This document shows, in pieces, positions 17,964 to 25,935 of a stretch of DNA of 64,000 bases. Origin of the DNA: Lachnospiraceae bacterium (GTDB lineage Bacteria > Bacillota > Clostridia > Lachnospirales > Lachnospiraceae); NCBI GenBank assembly GCA_015057005.1, contig SVFF01000003.1, positions 177,003-241,002 of the forward strand, written 5' to 3'. Position 1 is the stretch's first letter, and each line of letters starts with the position of its first letter. The position numbers were made by a program, and so were the translations under genes. The notes beneath the pieces are model-generated. The model was not told where the DNA came from. It saw only the letters and a list, made by a program, of their open reading frames with translations, and ran no database searches.

Positions 17964-18764
17964 ATGAACAGGGAAGAATTGTTACAGACCAAAGGACGCA
18001 TCTTTGATATTCAGCGCTACTCCATTCACGACGGCGAAGGGATCCGTACCATTGTATTTTTAAAGGGCTGTGTGCTCAGATGCCGCTGGTGCTGCAATCC
18101 GGAATCCCAGGAGTACGCCGTTCAGACCATGATGGTGGCGGGCAAACCTAAGGTGATTGGAAAAGATGTGACGGTCGAGGAAGTACTGGAGATCGTGGAG
18201 AAGGACAGAGCCTACTACCGCAGAAGCGGTGGAGGGATTACCCTTTCCGGAGGAGAGAGCCTGTGCCAGCCTCAGTTTACCAGAGCACTTTTGCAGGCTG
18301 CCAAGGAAAGCGGTATTTCTACAGCAATGGAGAGCATGGGCGCTGCACCCTATGAGGTGATCGACAGCATTCTCCCTTACCTGGATACTTACTTGATGGA
18401 TATCAAGCACATAAGTCCTAAAAAACATAAAGAGTTTACCGGCATGAGCAATGAATTGATGCTGGAAAATGCCAGAAAGATCGCAGCTTCCGGCAAGACC
18501 AGGCTGGTGATCCGGGTACCGGTAGTTCCCACCTTCAATGACACACCGGAGGAGATTGCGGCGATCGCGCAGTTTGCAGATAAGCTGCCCGGCGTAAACA
18601 AGATCCATCTGCTTCCCTATCACAGGTTGGGGCAGGATAAATACGAAGGCCTTGGCCGGGAATATTTGATGAAGGATATCCTGCCGCCGGAAAATGAGCA
18701 TATGGAGATGCTGAAAAAGGTTGTTGAAAATGTATCGAGACTGACTTGCCAGATTGGTGGTTAG
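17964..18764 (+). CDS. Glycyl-radical enzyme activase (radical SAM)
   Basis: ATG 17964 has AGGAAAGGAGGCGG upstream. The radical-SAM cluster motif CVLRCRWC (CxxxCxxC) is at about residues 33-40, followed by the family GGG-I-T-LSGGES motif and IPVVPTFND near the middle. It generates the glycyl radical on the dehydratase using SAM. Only about 20 residues separate the cluster from the next conserved block, so the two-cluster ferredoxin insertion found in many dehydratase activases is missing; the protein has the compact PflA-like layout. The CDS 3' end overlaps structured RNA element 1. Confidence 0.92.
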   Translation: MNREELLQTKGRIFDIQRYSIHDGEGIRTIVFLKGCVLRCRWCCNPESQEYAVQTMMVAGKPKVIGKDVTVEEVLEIVEKDRAYYRRSGGGITLSGGESLCQPQFTRALLQAAKESGISTAMESMGAAPYEVIDSILPYLDTYLMDIKHISPKKHKEFTGMSNELMLENARKIAASGKTRLVIRVPVVPTFNDTPEEIAAIAQFADKLPGVNKIHLLPYHRLGQDKYEGLGREYLMKDILPPENEHMEMLKKVVENVSRLTCQIGG

Positions 18765-18938
18765 GTCGCATGTGGCTGTTCCGATATTCCACTCGGACGC
18801 GCTTTCGCAAGGTCAACGTGTTGACCTCGTAAAAAGCGTAGCAGACGCTAAACTCGAAAGGACCTCGTTAAGCGCTGACGCTTTTTAAGGGTCCATCGTT
18901 GGAACATCTCATGCTTACGTATACCAAATGATGGCAAG
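18745..18938 (+). ncRNA. Structured intergenic RNA element, copy 1
   Basis: First of three related ~194-base elements in this operon. Outer arms: CTTGCCA (18745-18751) pairs with TGGCAAG (18932-18938), with further pairing around TGTTCC/GGAACA inward. The conserved core is 18792-18894. Core stem: AAAAAGCGT (18831-18839) with ACGCTTTTT (18878-18886). Loop GGACC (18860-18864) can pair with GGTCC (18890-18894) outside that stem, giving a pseudoknot. This copy has an 18-base extra segment in an apical arm (around CAACGTGTTG). It overlaps the end of the activase gene by 20 bases and precedes the PduU gene. I do not recognise it as a named family. Confidence 0.7.
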
Positions 18939-18962
18939 CGTTTGATACATTTAGGAGGTAAT

Positions 18963-19343
18963 ATGAGAGGAAATTTTGATACTTCAATACTGAATGAAGA
19001 GAAGAGAATCATTCAGGAGTATGTGCCCGGTTGTCAGCTGACACTGGCGCACATCATAGCAAGTCCCGACCCCATTCTTTACAAGAAACTGGGTCTGGAT
19101 CCCAGAATTGATTATGAGAAGGCTGCCATCGGTGTGACTACAGTGACTCCTTCCGAGACTGCCATTATTATGGCAGATGTAGCGCTGAAGGCCAGCGGCA
19201 TTACCCTTGGATTTGTGGACCGCTTCAGTGGTTCCCTGATCTTTACCGGAACCGTCAGTGAGGTGCAGGCTTCCATGGAAGCTATTATGGACTATCTGAA
19301 GAACAAGATGAATTATACTGTCTGCACCGTTACCAAGACATGA
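18963..19343 (+). CDS. pduU: PduU/EutS-type BMC shell protein
   Basis: Start at ATG 18963, which has TTTAGGAGGTAAT directly upstream; the earlier in-frame ATG lacks a site. The 126-residue protein has the circularly permuted single BMC domain: a short N-terminal strand region, then GCQLTLAHIIASPD and the BMC helix/strand pattern AIIMADVALKASGITLGFVDRFSGSLIFTGTVS. PduU-type hexamers sit in the shell facets and have a beta-barrel cap. It overlaps the next gene by four bases (ATGA), so the two are translationally coupled. Confidence 0.9.
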   Translation: MRGNFDTSILNEEKRIIQEYVPGCQLTLAHIIASPDPILYKKLGLDPRIDYEKAAIGVTTVTPSETAIIMADVALKASGITLGFVDRFSGSLIFTGTVSEVQASMEAIMDYLKNKMNYTVCTVTKT

Positions 19344-19804
19344 GGCGGATGATACTTATGGGCCGCAGTGAGGCCGGCAAGACCACGCTGACCCAGGCGC
19401 TTCGTGGAGAGGAAATCCACTATTACAAGACCCAGGACGTTCATTATTATGAGAGCGTGATCGACACCCCGGGTGAATACGCCCAGAGCCGCCGCTTGGG
19501 AAAAGCCCTTGCGCTGTATACCTACGAGGCGGATGTTGTGGGCATTCTGGTAGCGTCCAACGAGCCTTATTCCCTGTTCCCGCCCAATGTGACCAGTCAG
19601 GCCAACAGAGAGTGTGTGGGAATCGTAACCAAGATCGACCTGCCTGACGCCAACGTGCCATTGGCAGACAGATGGCTGGAGATAGCGGGCTGCAGGAAGA
19701 TCTTTCATGTAAACTCCCTGAAAGGGGAAGGTGTTCCGGAAATCCTGCAATATTTAATGGAAGAACCGGAAACAGTGAAAGCTTCTGAATTGAAAAGAGG
19801 ATGA
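19340..19804 (+). CDS. pduV: PduV/EutP-type GTPase
   Basis: The 154-residue protein has a P-loop GRSEAGKTTL near the start (residues 8-17), the switch-like DTPGEY, and the guanine-specificity motif TKID. This is the EutP/PduV family of small P-loop GTPases associated with BMC operons, proposed in the Pdu system to link the BMC to the cytoskeleton. Start overlaps the pduU stop as ATGA. A role in BMC movement is inferred from the family and may overlap with the ParA gene at 29624. Confidence 0.88.
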   Translation: MRRMILMGRSEAGKTTLTQALRGEEIHYYKTQDVHYYESVIDTPGEYAQSRRLGKALALYTYEADVVGILVASNEPYSLFPPNVTSQANRECVGIVTKIDLPDANVPLADRWLEIAGCRKIFHVNSLKGEGVPEILQYLMEEPETVKASELKRG

Positions 19805-19892
19805 TAGCTGATATCACTAATCAATAACTTTAAGTTTGGAAAAGCAATCATTTTCATAAATAAAAGAAAATATTTTTAAGGAGGAACTATCC

Positions 19893-20738
19893 ATGATCAA
19901 CGAAATGGAAATCAAGAAACAAATTTGCGAAATCGGAAGAAGAATCTACAACCGTAACATGGTAGCTGCCAACGACGGTAATATTTCCGTAAAGCTCAAC
20001 GACAATGAATTCCTTTGCACCCCTACCGGTGTTTCCAAGGGCTTCATGACCCCCGAATTTATCTGTAAGGTAGATGCAAAGGGTAATGTGATCCAGGCTA
20101 ATAAGGGCTTCAAGCCTTCCTCTGAGATTAAGATGCATATGCGCGTATACGAGAAGCGCCCCGATGTAGGAGCAGTAGTTCATGCACATCCTACCTTTGC
20201 TACTTCCTTTGCAATTGCAGGTATTCCTTTGACCCAGCCCATCATGCCCGAGGCAGTTATCTCCCTTGGCTGCGTGCCCATCGCTGAGTACGGTACTCCT
20301 TCCACCATGGAGATTCCCGACAATCTGGAAAAATACCTTCCTTACTTTGATGCTGTTCTGCTTGAGAACCACGGCGCACTGACCTGGAGCACCGATCTGC
20401 TGGCTGCTTACCACAAGATGGAGAGCCTTGAGTTCTATGCTGAACTGCTTTACAAGTCCAAAATGCTGGGCGGCCCTAAGGAGTTCGATAAGGAGAACAT
20501 CAAGAAACTGTACGAGATCCGTCGTAAATTCGGTATGCCCGGTAAGCATCCTGCAAACGTTTGCCTGAACAAGGGCAGCGACAACTGCCACAACTGCGGC
20601 GGCAACTGCGGTGGTATGGACTACAGCAAGTTCCCCGGCTACGAGTACAACTTTGGCTGCGACTGTGAAAACAACAAGAACGTTGACGAAGCAGCAATCG
20701 CTGAGATCGTTAAGCAGGTTATTGCTCAAATGAAATAA
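19893..20738 (+). CDS. Class II fuculose/rhamnulose-phosphate aldolase with BMC targeting tail
   Basis: The ATG follows AAGGAGGAA. Zinc ligands are visible in VVHAHPT (H97, H99) and LENHGA (H160), and the catalytic Glu lies in SSEIKMH. It splits L-fuculose-1-phosphate or L-rhamnulose-1-phosphate to DHAP and L-lactaldehyde. After the aldolase domain (about residue 215) there is a Cys-rich linker with CHNCGGNCGG and CDCE, and the last ~17 residues, VDEAAIAEIVKQVIAQ, form an amphipathic helix typical of a BMC encapsulation peptide. This places the aldolase inside the shell, as in GRM5-type BMCs. Confidence 0.9.
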   Translation: MINEMEIKKQICEIGRRIYNRNMVAANDGNISVKLNDNEFLCTPTGVSKGFMTPEFICKVDAKGNVIQANKGFKPSSEIKMHMRVYEKRPDVGAVVHAHPTFATSFAIAGIPLTQPIMPEAVISLGCVPIAEYGTPSTMEIPDNLEKYLPYFDAVLLENHGALTWSTDLLAAYHKMESLEFYAELLYKSKMLGGPKEFDKENIKKLYEIRRKFGMPGKHPANVCLNKGSDNCHNCGGNCGGMDYSKFPGYEYNFGCDCENNKNVDEAAIAEIVKQVIAQMK

Positions 20739-20809
20739 TAGAAAGCCCCGGACGGCAGGCATGCAGATAGACGTGCTTGTTAAATATACTGAGAGGTCAG
20801 GTGATAAAA

Positions 20810-21286
20810 GTGGATCAAACAAACATGGAAACTACTGTCCGTGATATCATCCGCAAAATGAAGGCCTCTTCCACAATGAATCTGAAGCTCGCCCTGGCAT
20901 TGATCGAAAGGGTGGAGGCAGAAGCGGAAAAGATGGGCGTTAAGGCTGTGGTGGCTGTGTCAGATGCTTCCGGCAGACCGGTGGCCGTTCACTGTATGGA
21001 CGGCGCTTATATAGGAAGCTTTGATGTGGCCCTGAACAAGACTTACACCTCCGTGGCATTCCGGATGTCCACTGCCAAGCTGGCTGAGCTGGCAGCGCCG
21101 GGCGGTTCCCTCTATGGTATTCAGTTTACCAATGAAGGGAAGATCGTGATCTTCGGAGGCGGAGAGCCCCTTTATCTGGATGATGTGATGGTTGGCGCGA
21201 TCGGTGTCAGCGGCGGTACTGCCGAGCAGGACACTTACTTAGGTGCCTACGGCAAGGATGGGTTAAAAGAACTGCTGCAGCGTTAA
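20810..21286 (+). CDS. GlcG/HbpS-like protein (PduO C-terminal-domain type)
   Basis: GTG 20810 is preceded by GAGAGGTCAGGTG; a longer frame from 20777 is possible. The ~158-residue protein has the GlcG/HbpS fold signature: an N-terminal helix block MNLKLALALIERVEAEAEK, then VAVSDASGRPVAVHCMDGAYIG and the Gly-rich GAIGVSGGTAEQDTYL end. In Pdu operons this domain is the C-terminal half of PduO. The adenosyltransferase half is absent here, consistent with a B12-independent system. Its function is uncertain; binding of haem or corrinoid has been proposed for relatives. Confidence 0.85.
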   Translation: MDQTNMETTVRDIIRKMKASSTMNLKLALALIERVEAEAEKMGVKAVVAVSDASGRPVAVHCMDGAYIGSFDVALNKTYTSVAFRMSTAKLAELAAPGGSLYGIQFTNEGKIVIFGGGEPLYLDDVMVGAIGVSGGTAEQDTYLGAYGKDGLKELLQR

Positions 21287-21362
21287 GCTTCCGGCAAATA
21301 ATTGCACAACAGACAGTAAAAAATGATTTTCAGATGTTTATAGAAAGGCCAGGTGATCGTAC

Positions 21363-22754
21363 TTGGAAATGACAGAAAGCCAGATCAAGAGTATCGTTGG
21401 CGAAGTCATGGCTAAGATGCAGCTGAACAACAGCGTATCAGGAATGCATGGCGTATATGCCGATATGAATACAGCGATCGAGAAGGCAAAAGAAGCTCAA
21501 AAAGTGGTACGTATGCTGTCCATGGACCAGCGTGAGAAGATTATCTCCAGAATTCGTACCAAGATTAAAGAAAATGCTGAAACTTTCGCTCGCATGGGCG
21601 TAAACGAGACCGGCATGGGCAATGTGGGTGACAAGATCTTAAAGCATCTTCTGGTAGCTGAGAAGACTCCCGGCACCGAGGATATTACCACCACAGCCTG
21701 GTCTGGCGACAGAGGACTGACTCTGGTGGAGATGGGACCTTTTGGTGTTATCGGTGCCATTACTCCTTGTACCAACCCCAGTGAGACCGTTCTCTGTAAC
21801 ACAATGGGAATGCTTGCAGGCGGCAATACCGTAGTATTCAACCCTCATCCCCAGGCCATCAAGACTTCCATCTTTGCAGTAAATCTGCTGAATGAAGCTT
21901 CCCTGGAGGCAGGCGGTCCCGACAATATCGCATGTACCGTTGAAAAGCCCACACTGGCTTCCAGCGATATCATGATGAAACACAAAGACATTCCCCTGCT
22001 GGTAGCTACCGGCGGCCCCGGCGTGGTAACCGCAGTATTATCCAGCGGTAAGCGCGGCATCGGTGCAGGCGCAGGCAATCCTCCCGCACTGGTAGATGAG
22101 ACTGCAGATATCAGAAAAGCAGCAGAGGACATTGTAAACGGTTGTACTTTCGATAATAACCTTCCCTGTATCGCAGAGAAGGAAGTTGTGGCAGTAGATG
22201 CCATCTTCGACCAGCTGATGAAGTACATGGTTGAGGAGCAGGGCTGCTACCTGGCTTCCCAGGAAGTACAGGATAAGCTGGTGAAGACCGTGCTTACCGA
22301 AAAGGGCGCTTTGAACCGTAAATGTGTAGGCAGAAGCGCGAAAGCACTGCTGGAGATGGTAGGGGTTAACGTACCCGATAATATCCGCTGCATCGTCTTC
22401 GAAGGCCCCAAGGAGCATCCCCTGATTGCGGAAGAGCTGATGATGCCCATCCTGGGTCTGGTTAGAGCGAAGGATTTCAAGGATGCAGTTGAAAAAGCAG
22501 TATGGCTTGAGCATGGCAACCGCCATTCCGCACACATTCACTCCAAGAATGTGGACCGCATTACAGAGTATGCAAGAGCAATGGATACCGCTATCTTAGT
22601 AAAGAACGGACCTTCCTACGCAGCCCTTGGCTTCGGCGGAGAAGGCTTCCCCACCTTTACAATTGCAAGCCGTACCGGTGAGGGACTGACCAGTGCAGCC
22701 ACCTTCACAAAACGCAGAAGATGTACTATGTCAGACAGTCTCTGCATCAGATAA
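21363..22754 (+). CDS. pduP: CoA-acylating propionaldehyde dehydrogenase
   Basis: TTG 21363 is chosen because CCAGGTGAT lies at the right distance; ATG 21369 is an alternative that loses only two residues. The first ~18 residues (MTESQIKSIVGEVMAKMQ) form an amphipathic encapsulation helix. The aldehyde dehydrogenase domain follows, with catalytic Cys at 269 in DNNLPCIAEKEV and a nucleotide-binding GAITPCTNP block. It oxidises propionaldehyde to propionyl-CoA with NAD+ inside the BMC. The gene lies between the GlcG-like gene and the alcohol dehydrogenase. Confidence 0.93.
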   Translation: MEMTESQIKSIVGEVMAKMQLNNSVSGMHGVYADMNTAIEKAKEAQKVVRMLSMDQREKIISRIRTKIKENAETFARMGVNETGMGNVGDKILKHLLVAEKTPGTEDITTTAWSGDRGLTLVEMGPFGVIGAITPCTNPSETVLCNTMGMLAGGNTVVFNPHPQAIKTSIFAVNLLNEASLEAGGPDNIACTVEKPTLASSDIMMKHKDIPLLVATGGPGVVTAVLSSGKRGIGAGAGNPPALVDETADIRKAAEDIVNGCTFDNNLPCIAEKEVVAVDAIFDQLMKYMVEEQGCYLASQEVQDKLVKTVLTEKGALNRKCVGRSAKALLEMVGVNVPDNIRCIVFEGPKEHPLIAEELMMPILGLVRAKDFKDAVEKAVWLEHGNRHSAHIHSKNVDRITEYARAMDTAILVKNGPSYAALGFGGEGFPTFTIASRTGEGLTSAATFTKRRRCTMSDSLCIR

Positions 22755-22772
22755 TATAAGGAGGTAATAACC

Positions 22773-23984
22773 ATGGAGATGAATAGTTCTCAGGTAGAAG
22801 CGATTGTGAAACAGGTGCTGAGCCAGCTTTCCGGTTCCACAGCAACTGCTTCTGCATGCAGCTGCTCTGCAGGCAAAGCGATCCCTAAGACCGCACATGT
22901 TGCTATGCTGACAGCGCTGGAAAAAGTAGAAATAAAAGAATATCCCATGCCTGAGGTTGGCGATGATGACATCCTGGTAAAGGTAGAGGGATGCGGTATC
23001 TGTGGTACAGATGCCCACGAATTTAAGCGTGATCCCTTCGGTCTCATTCCCGTAGCTCTGGGACATGAGGGTACCGGCGAGATCGTAAAGATGGGTAAAA
23101 ATGTTAAGAAGGACAGCGCAGGCAAGGATGTTAAGCTTGGCGACAAGATCGTTACCTGCATGATCTTCAAGGACAATCCGGACATTACCATGTTTGACTT
23201 AAACAAACAGAATGTAGGAGGTGCTGATGTATACGGTCTGCTTCCCGATGATGATGTACATCTGAACGGTTGGTTTGCAGATTATATCCTGGTTCGTAAG
23301 GGTTCCACTTTCTTCAACGTAAGTGACCTGGATCTGGATTCCCGTATCCTGATCGAGCCCTGTGCAGTTCTGATCCACGCTGTAGAGCGTGCTAAGACCA
23401 CCGGCATCCTGAAGTTCAACAGCCGCGTAGTAGTACAGGGCTGCGGACCTATCGGTCTGATCTGTATCGCAGTACTGCGCACCATGGGTATCATGAACAT
23501 TATCGCTGTTGACGGTAACCCCGGAAGACTTGAGTTTGCAAAGAGATTGGGTGCATGTGACTCCGTAAGCTTCAAGGATTACAACGGTGCTGAGGCAATG
23601 GCAGAGGGCATCAGCCAGAAGTTTGGCGGCCACCTTGCAGACTTTGCATTCCAGTGTACCGGTTCTCCTGTAGGTCACTCCAATATCTACAAGTTCATTC
23701 GTAACGGCGGCGGACTCTGTGAGCTGGGCTTCTTCATCAACGGCGGAGATGCTACCATCAATCCTCACTTTGACATCTGCTCCAAGGAAATCACTACCGT
23801 AGGAAGCTGGGTATACACCCTGCGCGATTATGCAACCACCTTTGATTTCTTAAAGAGTGCAAAGGCACTGGGACTTCCCATCGGCGAGCTGATCTCTGAC
23901 AGATATCCTTTAAGTCAGATCAACGAAGCTTACAAGAAGAATCTTGCAATGACCGGACTTAAGATTGCAGTTTTCCCTGATTAA
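22773..23984 (+). CDS. BMC-associated medium-chain alcohol dehydrogenase with targeting peptide
   Basis: ATG 22773 has AGGAGGTAATAACC upstream. Residues 1-20 (MEMNSSQVEAIVKQVLSQLS) are a BMC targeting helix, followed by a Cys-rich linker (ACSCSAG). The MDR fold follows: catalytic zinc region GCGICGTDAHEFK and GHEGTGEIV; the cofactor loop VVVQGCGPIGLICIAV is a Rossmann GxGxxG variant. The four-cysteine structural zinc loop of typical zinc dehydrogenases is not visible. It would reduce propionaldehyde to 1-propanol and regenerate NAD+, replacing iron-type PduQ. Confidence 0.88.
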   Translation: MEMNSSQVEAIVKQVLSQLSGSTATASACSCSAGKAIPKTAHVAMLTALEKVEIKEYPMPEVGDDDILVKVEGCGICGTDAHEFKRDPFGLIPVALGHEGTGEIVKMGKNVKKDSAGKDVKLGDKIVTCMIFKDNPDITMFDLNKQNVGGADVYGLLPDDDVHLNGWFADYILVRKGSTFFNVSDLDLDSRILIEPCAVLIHAVERAKTTGILKFNSRVVVQGCGPIGLICIAVLRTMGIMNIIAVDGNPGRLEFAKRLGACDSVSFKDYNGAEAMAEGISQKFGGHLADFAFQCTGSPVGHSNIYKFIRNGGGLCELGFFINGGDATINPHFDICSKEITTVGSWVYTLRDYATTFDFLKSAKALGLPIGELISDRYPLSQINEAYKKNLAMTGLKIAVFPD

Positions 23985-23993
23985 AAGACAAAA

Positions 23994-24068
23994 AGAATAT
24001 CTAAGACGCCACAGGACGCCGCCTAAGATATTCTATGTATTGTCCGGAAGAATCGCAAACGATTCTTC
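23994..24068 (+). repeat. Two adjacent hairpins between the dehydrogenase and first BMC-H gene
   Basis: AGAATATCT (23994-24002) pairs with AGATATTCT (24026-24034). A second stem GAAGAATCG (24047-24055) pairs with CGATTCTTC (24060-24068) around CAAA. Neither has a T-run, so both are internal mRNA structures rather than terminators. Their loops lack the A1/G4 hexaloop of ANTAR-target hairpins. Confidence 0.6.
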
Positions 24069-24095
24069 AGTGTTATGAAGAAATGGAGAAACAAG

Positions 24096-24413
24096 ATGGA
24101 TGAAAGAGCAGTAGGCATCCTGGAGGTATTCGGTCTGGTATGTGCTTTCATGGCTGCTGACGCAGGCTGTAAGGCTGCTAACGTAACACTGGAGCCCTTC
24201 GACAAAAACAAGCCTGCAAATGCGGACAAATTAAAGGTTCCCCTTCTGGTGACCATTAAGTTCCGCGGCAGTGTGGAAGATGTGACTGCGGCTGTAGAAG
24301 CCGGCATCAGGATGGCGGAAAGCATATCCGGAGTGGTACAGAGCCACATCATTCCCAGACCCACACAGGATACTTTAAAAATGTTAAATATTTGTGCGTT
24401 CGACACAAATTAA
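24096..24413 (+). CDS. BMC-H shell protein
   Basis: ATG 24096 has GGAGAAAC upstream; ATG 24075 in frame lacks a site. The ~105-residue protein has one BMC domain (ERAVGILEVFGLVCAFMAADAGCKAANV...). Compared with the EutM/PduJ-type copies at 24496 and 25411 it has a ~10-residue insert around FDKNKPANADKLKVP and a divergent tail, so it probably forms a distinct facet tile or pore. Confidence 0.88.
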   Translation: MDERAVGILEVFGLVCAFMAADAGCKAANVTLEPFDKNKPANADKLKVPLLVTIKFRGSVEDVTAAVEAGIRMAESISGVVQSHIIPRPTQDTLKMLNICAFDTN

Positions 24414-24495
24414 TTACCGAGACAAAATGTAAATGTTAAGCTCGACAAGTCAAAGAAAGCTTGAAAAGCTTGAAAGGAAAGAGAGGAAATTTAAA

Positions 24496-24780
24496 ATGGC
24501 ACAGGAAGCATTAGGAATGGTTGAAACAAGAGGTCTTACCGCTGCAATCGAGGCAGCAGATGCAATGACCAAATCTGCAGAGGTATCTTTAGTAGGTACT
24601 GAGAAGATCGGTTCCGGTCTGGTAACTGTTATGGTACGCGGTGATGTAGGCGCTGTTAAGGCAGCAGTTGAATCCGGCGCGGCAGCAGCAAGCCGTCTGG
24701 GTGAGCTGGTAGCTCAGCACGTAATTCCTCGTCCTCACGCAGATGTAGAAGGCATCCTTCCCGGATTCCCTAAGGCATAA
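24496..24780 (+). CDS. BMC-H shell protein, PduA/PduJ type (copy A)
   Basis: ATG 24496 follows AGAGAGGAAATTTAAA. The 94-residue single BMC domain begins [17 protein letters not shown] and ends in [15 protein letters not shown], a classical major shell hexamer. The pore-side motif region around [18 protein letters not shown] matches PduA/EutM. It is nearly identical to the copy at 25411 (changes concentrated at residues 15-35), showing a recent duplication. Confidence 0.95.
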   Translation: MAQEALGMVETRGLTAAIEAADAMTKSAEVSLVGTEKIGSGLVTVMVRGDVGAVKAAVESGAAAASRLGELVAQHVIPRPHADVEGILPGFPKA

Positions 24781-24785
24781 ATATT

Positions 24786-25085
24786 ATGGGTAGCTCATAC
24801 GGACTGATCGAAGTTTCCGGTGTAGTTGCTGCAGTTGATTCCCTGGATGCAATGTGCAAGGCTGCGGACGTATCCCTGGTGACCTGGGAGCGTAAGCTGG
24901 GCGGACGATTGGTAACCGTCGTTGTGGAAGGTACCGTGTCCGATGTAAAAGCAGCTGTGGATGCAGCGGCCAATATCTGTAAGGTGAATCATCATATTCT
25001 GGCGGCGTCCGGTGTGATCGCTTCTCCCGCTGAGGAGACACGAAGACTGATGGCAAAGAGTGCTAAGCGCCTTGAGAAGAAATAA
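24786..25085 (+). CDS. BMC-H shell protein with basic C-terminal tail
   Basis: This starts five bases after copy A with no clear ribosome site, so it is likely translated by coupling. One BMC domain (SSYGLIEVSGVVAAVDSLDAMCKAADVSLV) covers residues ~3-80, with a Lys/Arg-rich tail (RRLMAKSAKRLEKK) instead of the IPRPH end. The different tail suggests a distinct interaction face. Confidence 0.88.
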   Translation: MGSSYGLIEVSGVVAAVDSLDAMCKAADVSLVTWERKLGGRLVTVVVEGTVSDVKAAVDAAANICKVNHHILAASGVIASPAEETRRLMAKSAKRLEKK

Positions 25086-25278
25086 TTGTTATTGTGCAGG
25101 TTGAAAGCCCCGCAGGAGCCGGCATATAGGTTCCGCTCGGACACGTTCTCACTCCGTAAAAAGCGTAGCGGATACTAAGCTCGAAAGGACCTCGCTAAGT
25201 ACCGACGCTTTTTAAGGGTCCTTTGCTGGAACCTATATGCCTCTCCAGCTGGAGGCTGTCAGACAGTTACAATAACAA
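25086..25278 (+). ncRNA. Structured intergenic RNA element, copy 2
   Basis: Outer stem TTGTTATTGT (25086-25095) pairs with ACAATAACAA (25269-25278). A 14-bp inner arm (25121-25134 with 25228-25241) is perfect. Core stem AAAAAGCGT (25158-25166) pairs with ACGCTTTTT (25205-25213), and GGACC (25187-25191) can pair with GGTCC (25217-25221). The element fills most of the 325-base gap between two BMC-H genes; the remaining 130 bases hold only an A-rich leader ending in TTAAGGAGG for the next gene. Confidence 0.72.
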
Positions 25279-25410
25279 GAGCCGGAAATAAGAGAAAAAG
25301 CAAACATAAGTATTAAAGGGGCTTGTAAAGAAGGCCCACAAATGTTAATCAAAACATAATTTAAAGCAAATATAAGAAAATAATCTCACATAATTAAGGA
25401 GGAAAAAATT

Positions 25411-25689
25411 ATGGCACAGGAAGCATTAGGAATGGTTGAAACAAGAGGTCTTATCGCAGCTATCGAGGCAGCTGATACCATGTGTAAGGCAGCTAACGTT
25501 ACTCTGGTTGGTACCGAGAAGATCGGTTCCGGTCTGGTAACCGTTATGGTACGTGGTGATGTAGGCGCTGTTAAGTCTGCAGTAGAAGCTGGCGCATCCA
25601 ACGCAGAGAGACTTGGTGAGCTGGTAGCTCAGCACGTAATTCCTCGCCCTCATACCGATGTTGAAGGTATTCTGCCTGTAATCAAATAA
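25411..25689 (+). CDS. BMC-H shell protein, PduA/PduJ type (copy B)
   Basis: A 92-residue near-duplicate of the protein at 24496, again starting [13 protein letters not shown] and ending [18 protein letters not shown]. It has a strong site (TTAAGGAGGAAAAAATT). It is the only operon gene flanked on both sides by the structured RNA elements, so it may be expressed at its own, higher level as the main facet protein. Confidence 0.95.
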   Translation: MAQEALGMVETRGLIAAIEAADTMCKAANVTLVGTEKIGSGLVTVMVRGDVGAVKSAVEAGASNAERLGELVAQHVIPRPHTDVEGILPVIK

Positions 25690-25709
25690 TGTACCACTAA
25701 GCATATAAA

Positions 25710-25903
25710 GTTACTGTTCACGGGTAGTTGATTCGGGCGCCCTGGCTGCGTATATATCCTCTTCGGACACGCTCGCGCTCCGTGAAAGACGTAGCGGTAC
25801 TAAGCTCGACAGGACCTCGCTAAGTGCCGACGTCTTTCAAGGGTCTCTCAGAGGACATATACGCATCCCGGGCTTAGGAATTAGATGGCCAGTGAACAGT
25901 AAC
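25710..25903 (+). ncRNA. Structured intergenic RNA element, copy 3
   Basis: Outer 12-bp stem GTTACTGTTCAC (25710-25721) pairs with GTGAACAGTAAC (25892-25903). Inner arm TGCGTATATATCCTCT (25747-25762) pairs with 25850-25865. Core stem GAAAGACGT (25784-25792) pairs with ACGTCTTTC (25830-25838); compared with copies 1 and 2 this is changed at three positions on both strands so that pairing is kept. Loop GGACC (25812-25816) faces GGTCT (25842-25846), still pairing with one G-U. Confidence 0.72.
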
Positions 25904-25935
25904 ATTAATGCTAAAATTTTTAAGAAGGGTAGCAG

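Noticed and set aside
18745..18938. Element 1 as a transcription terminator
   Set aside because: It has strong stems but no T-run, and the same core recurs in mid-operon; the downstream genes clearly belong to the same unit.
23994..24068. ANTAR-target hairpin pair
   Set aside because: Two hairpins are present, but the loops do not have the hexaloop with A at 1 and G at 4, and no ANTAR gene is near.
18745..25903. CRISPR-like repeats
   Set aside because: Only three dispersed copies separated by genes, with paired arms; no short identical repeats with spacers and no cas genes.
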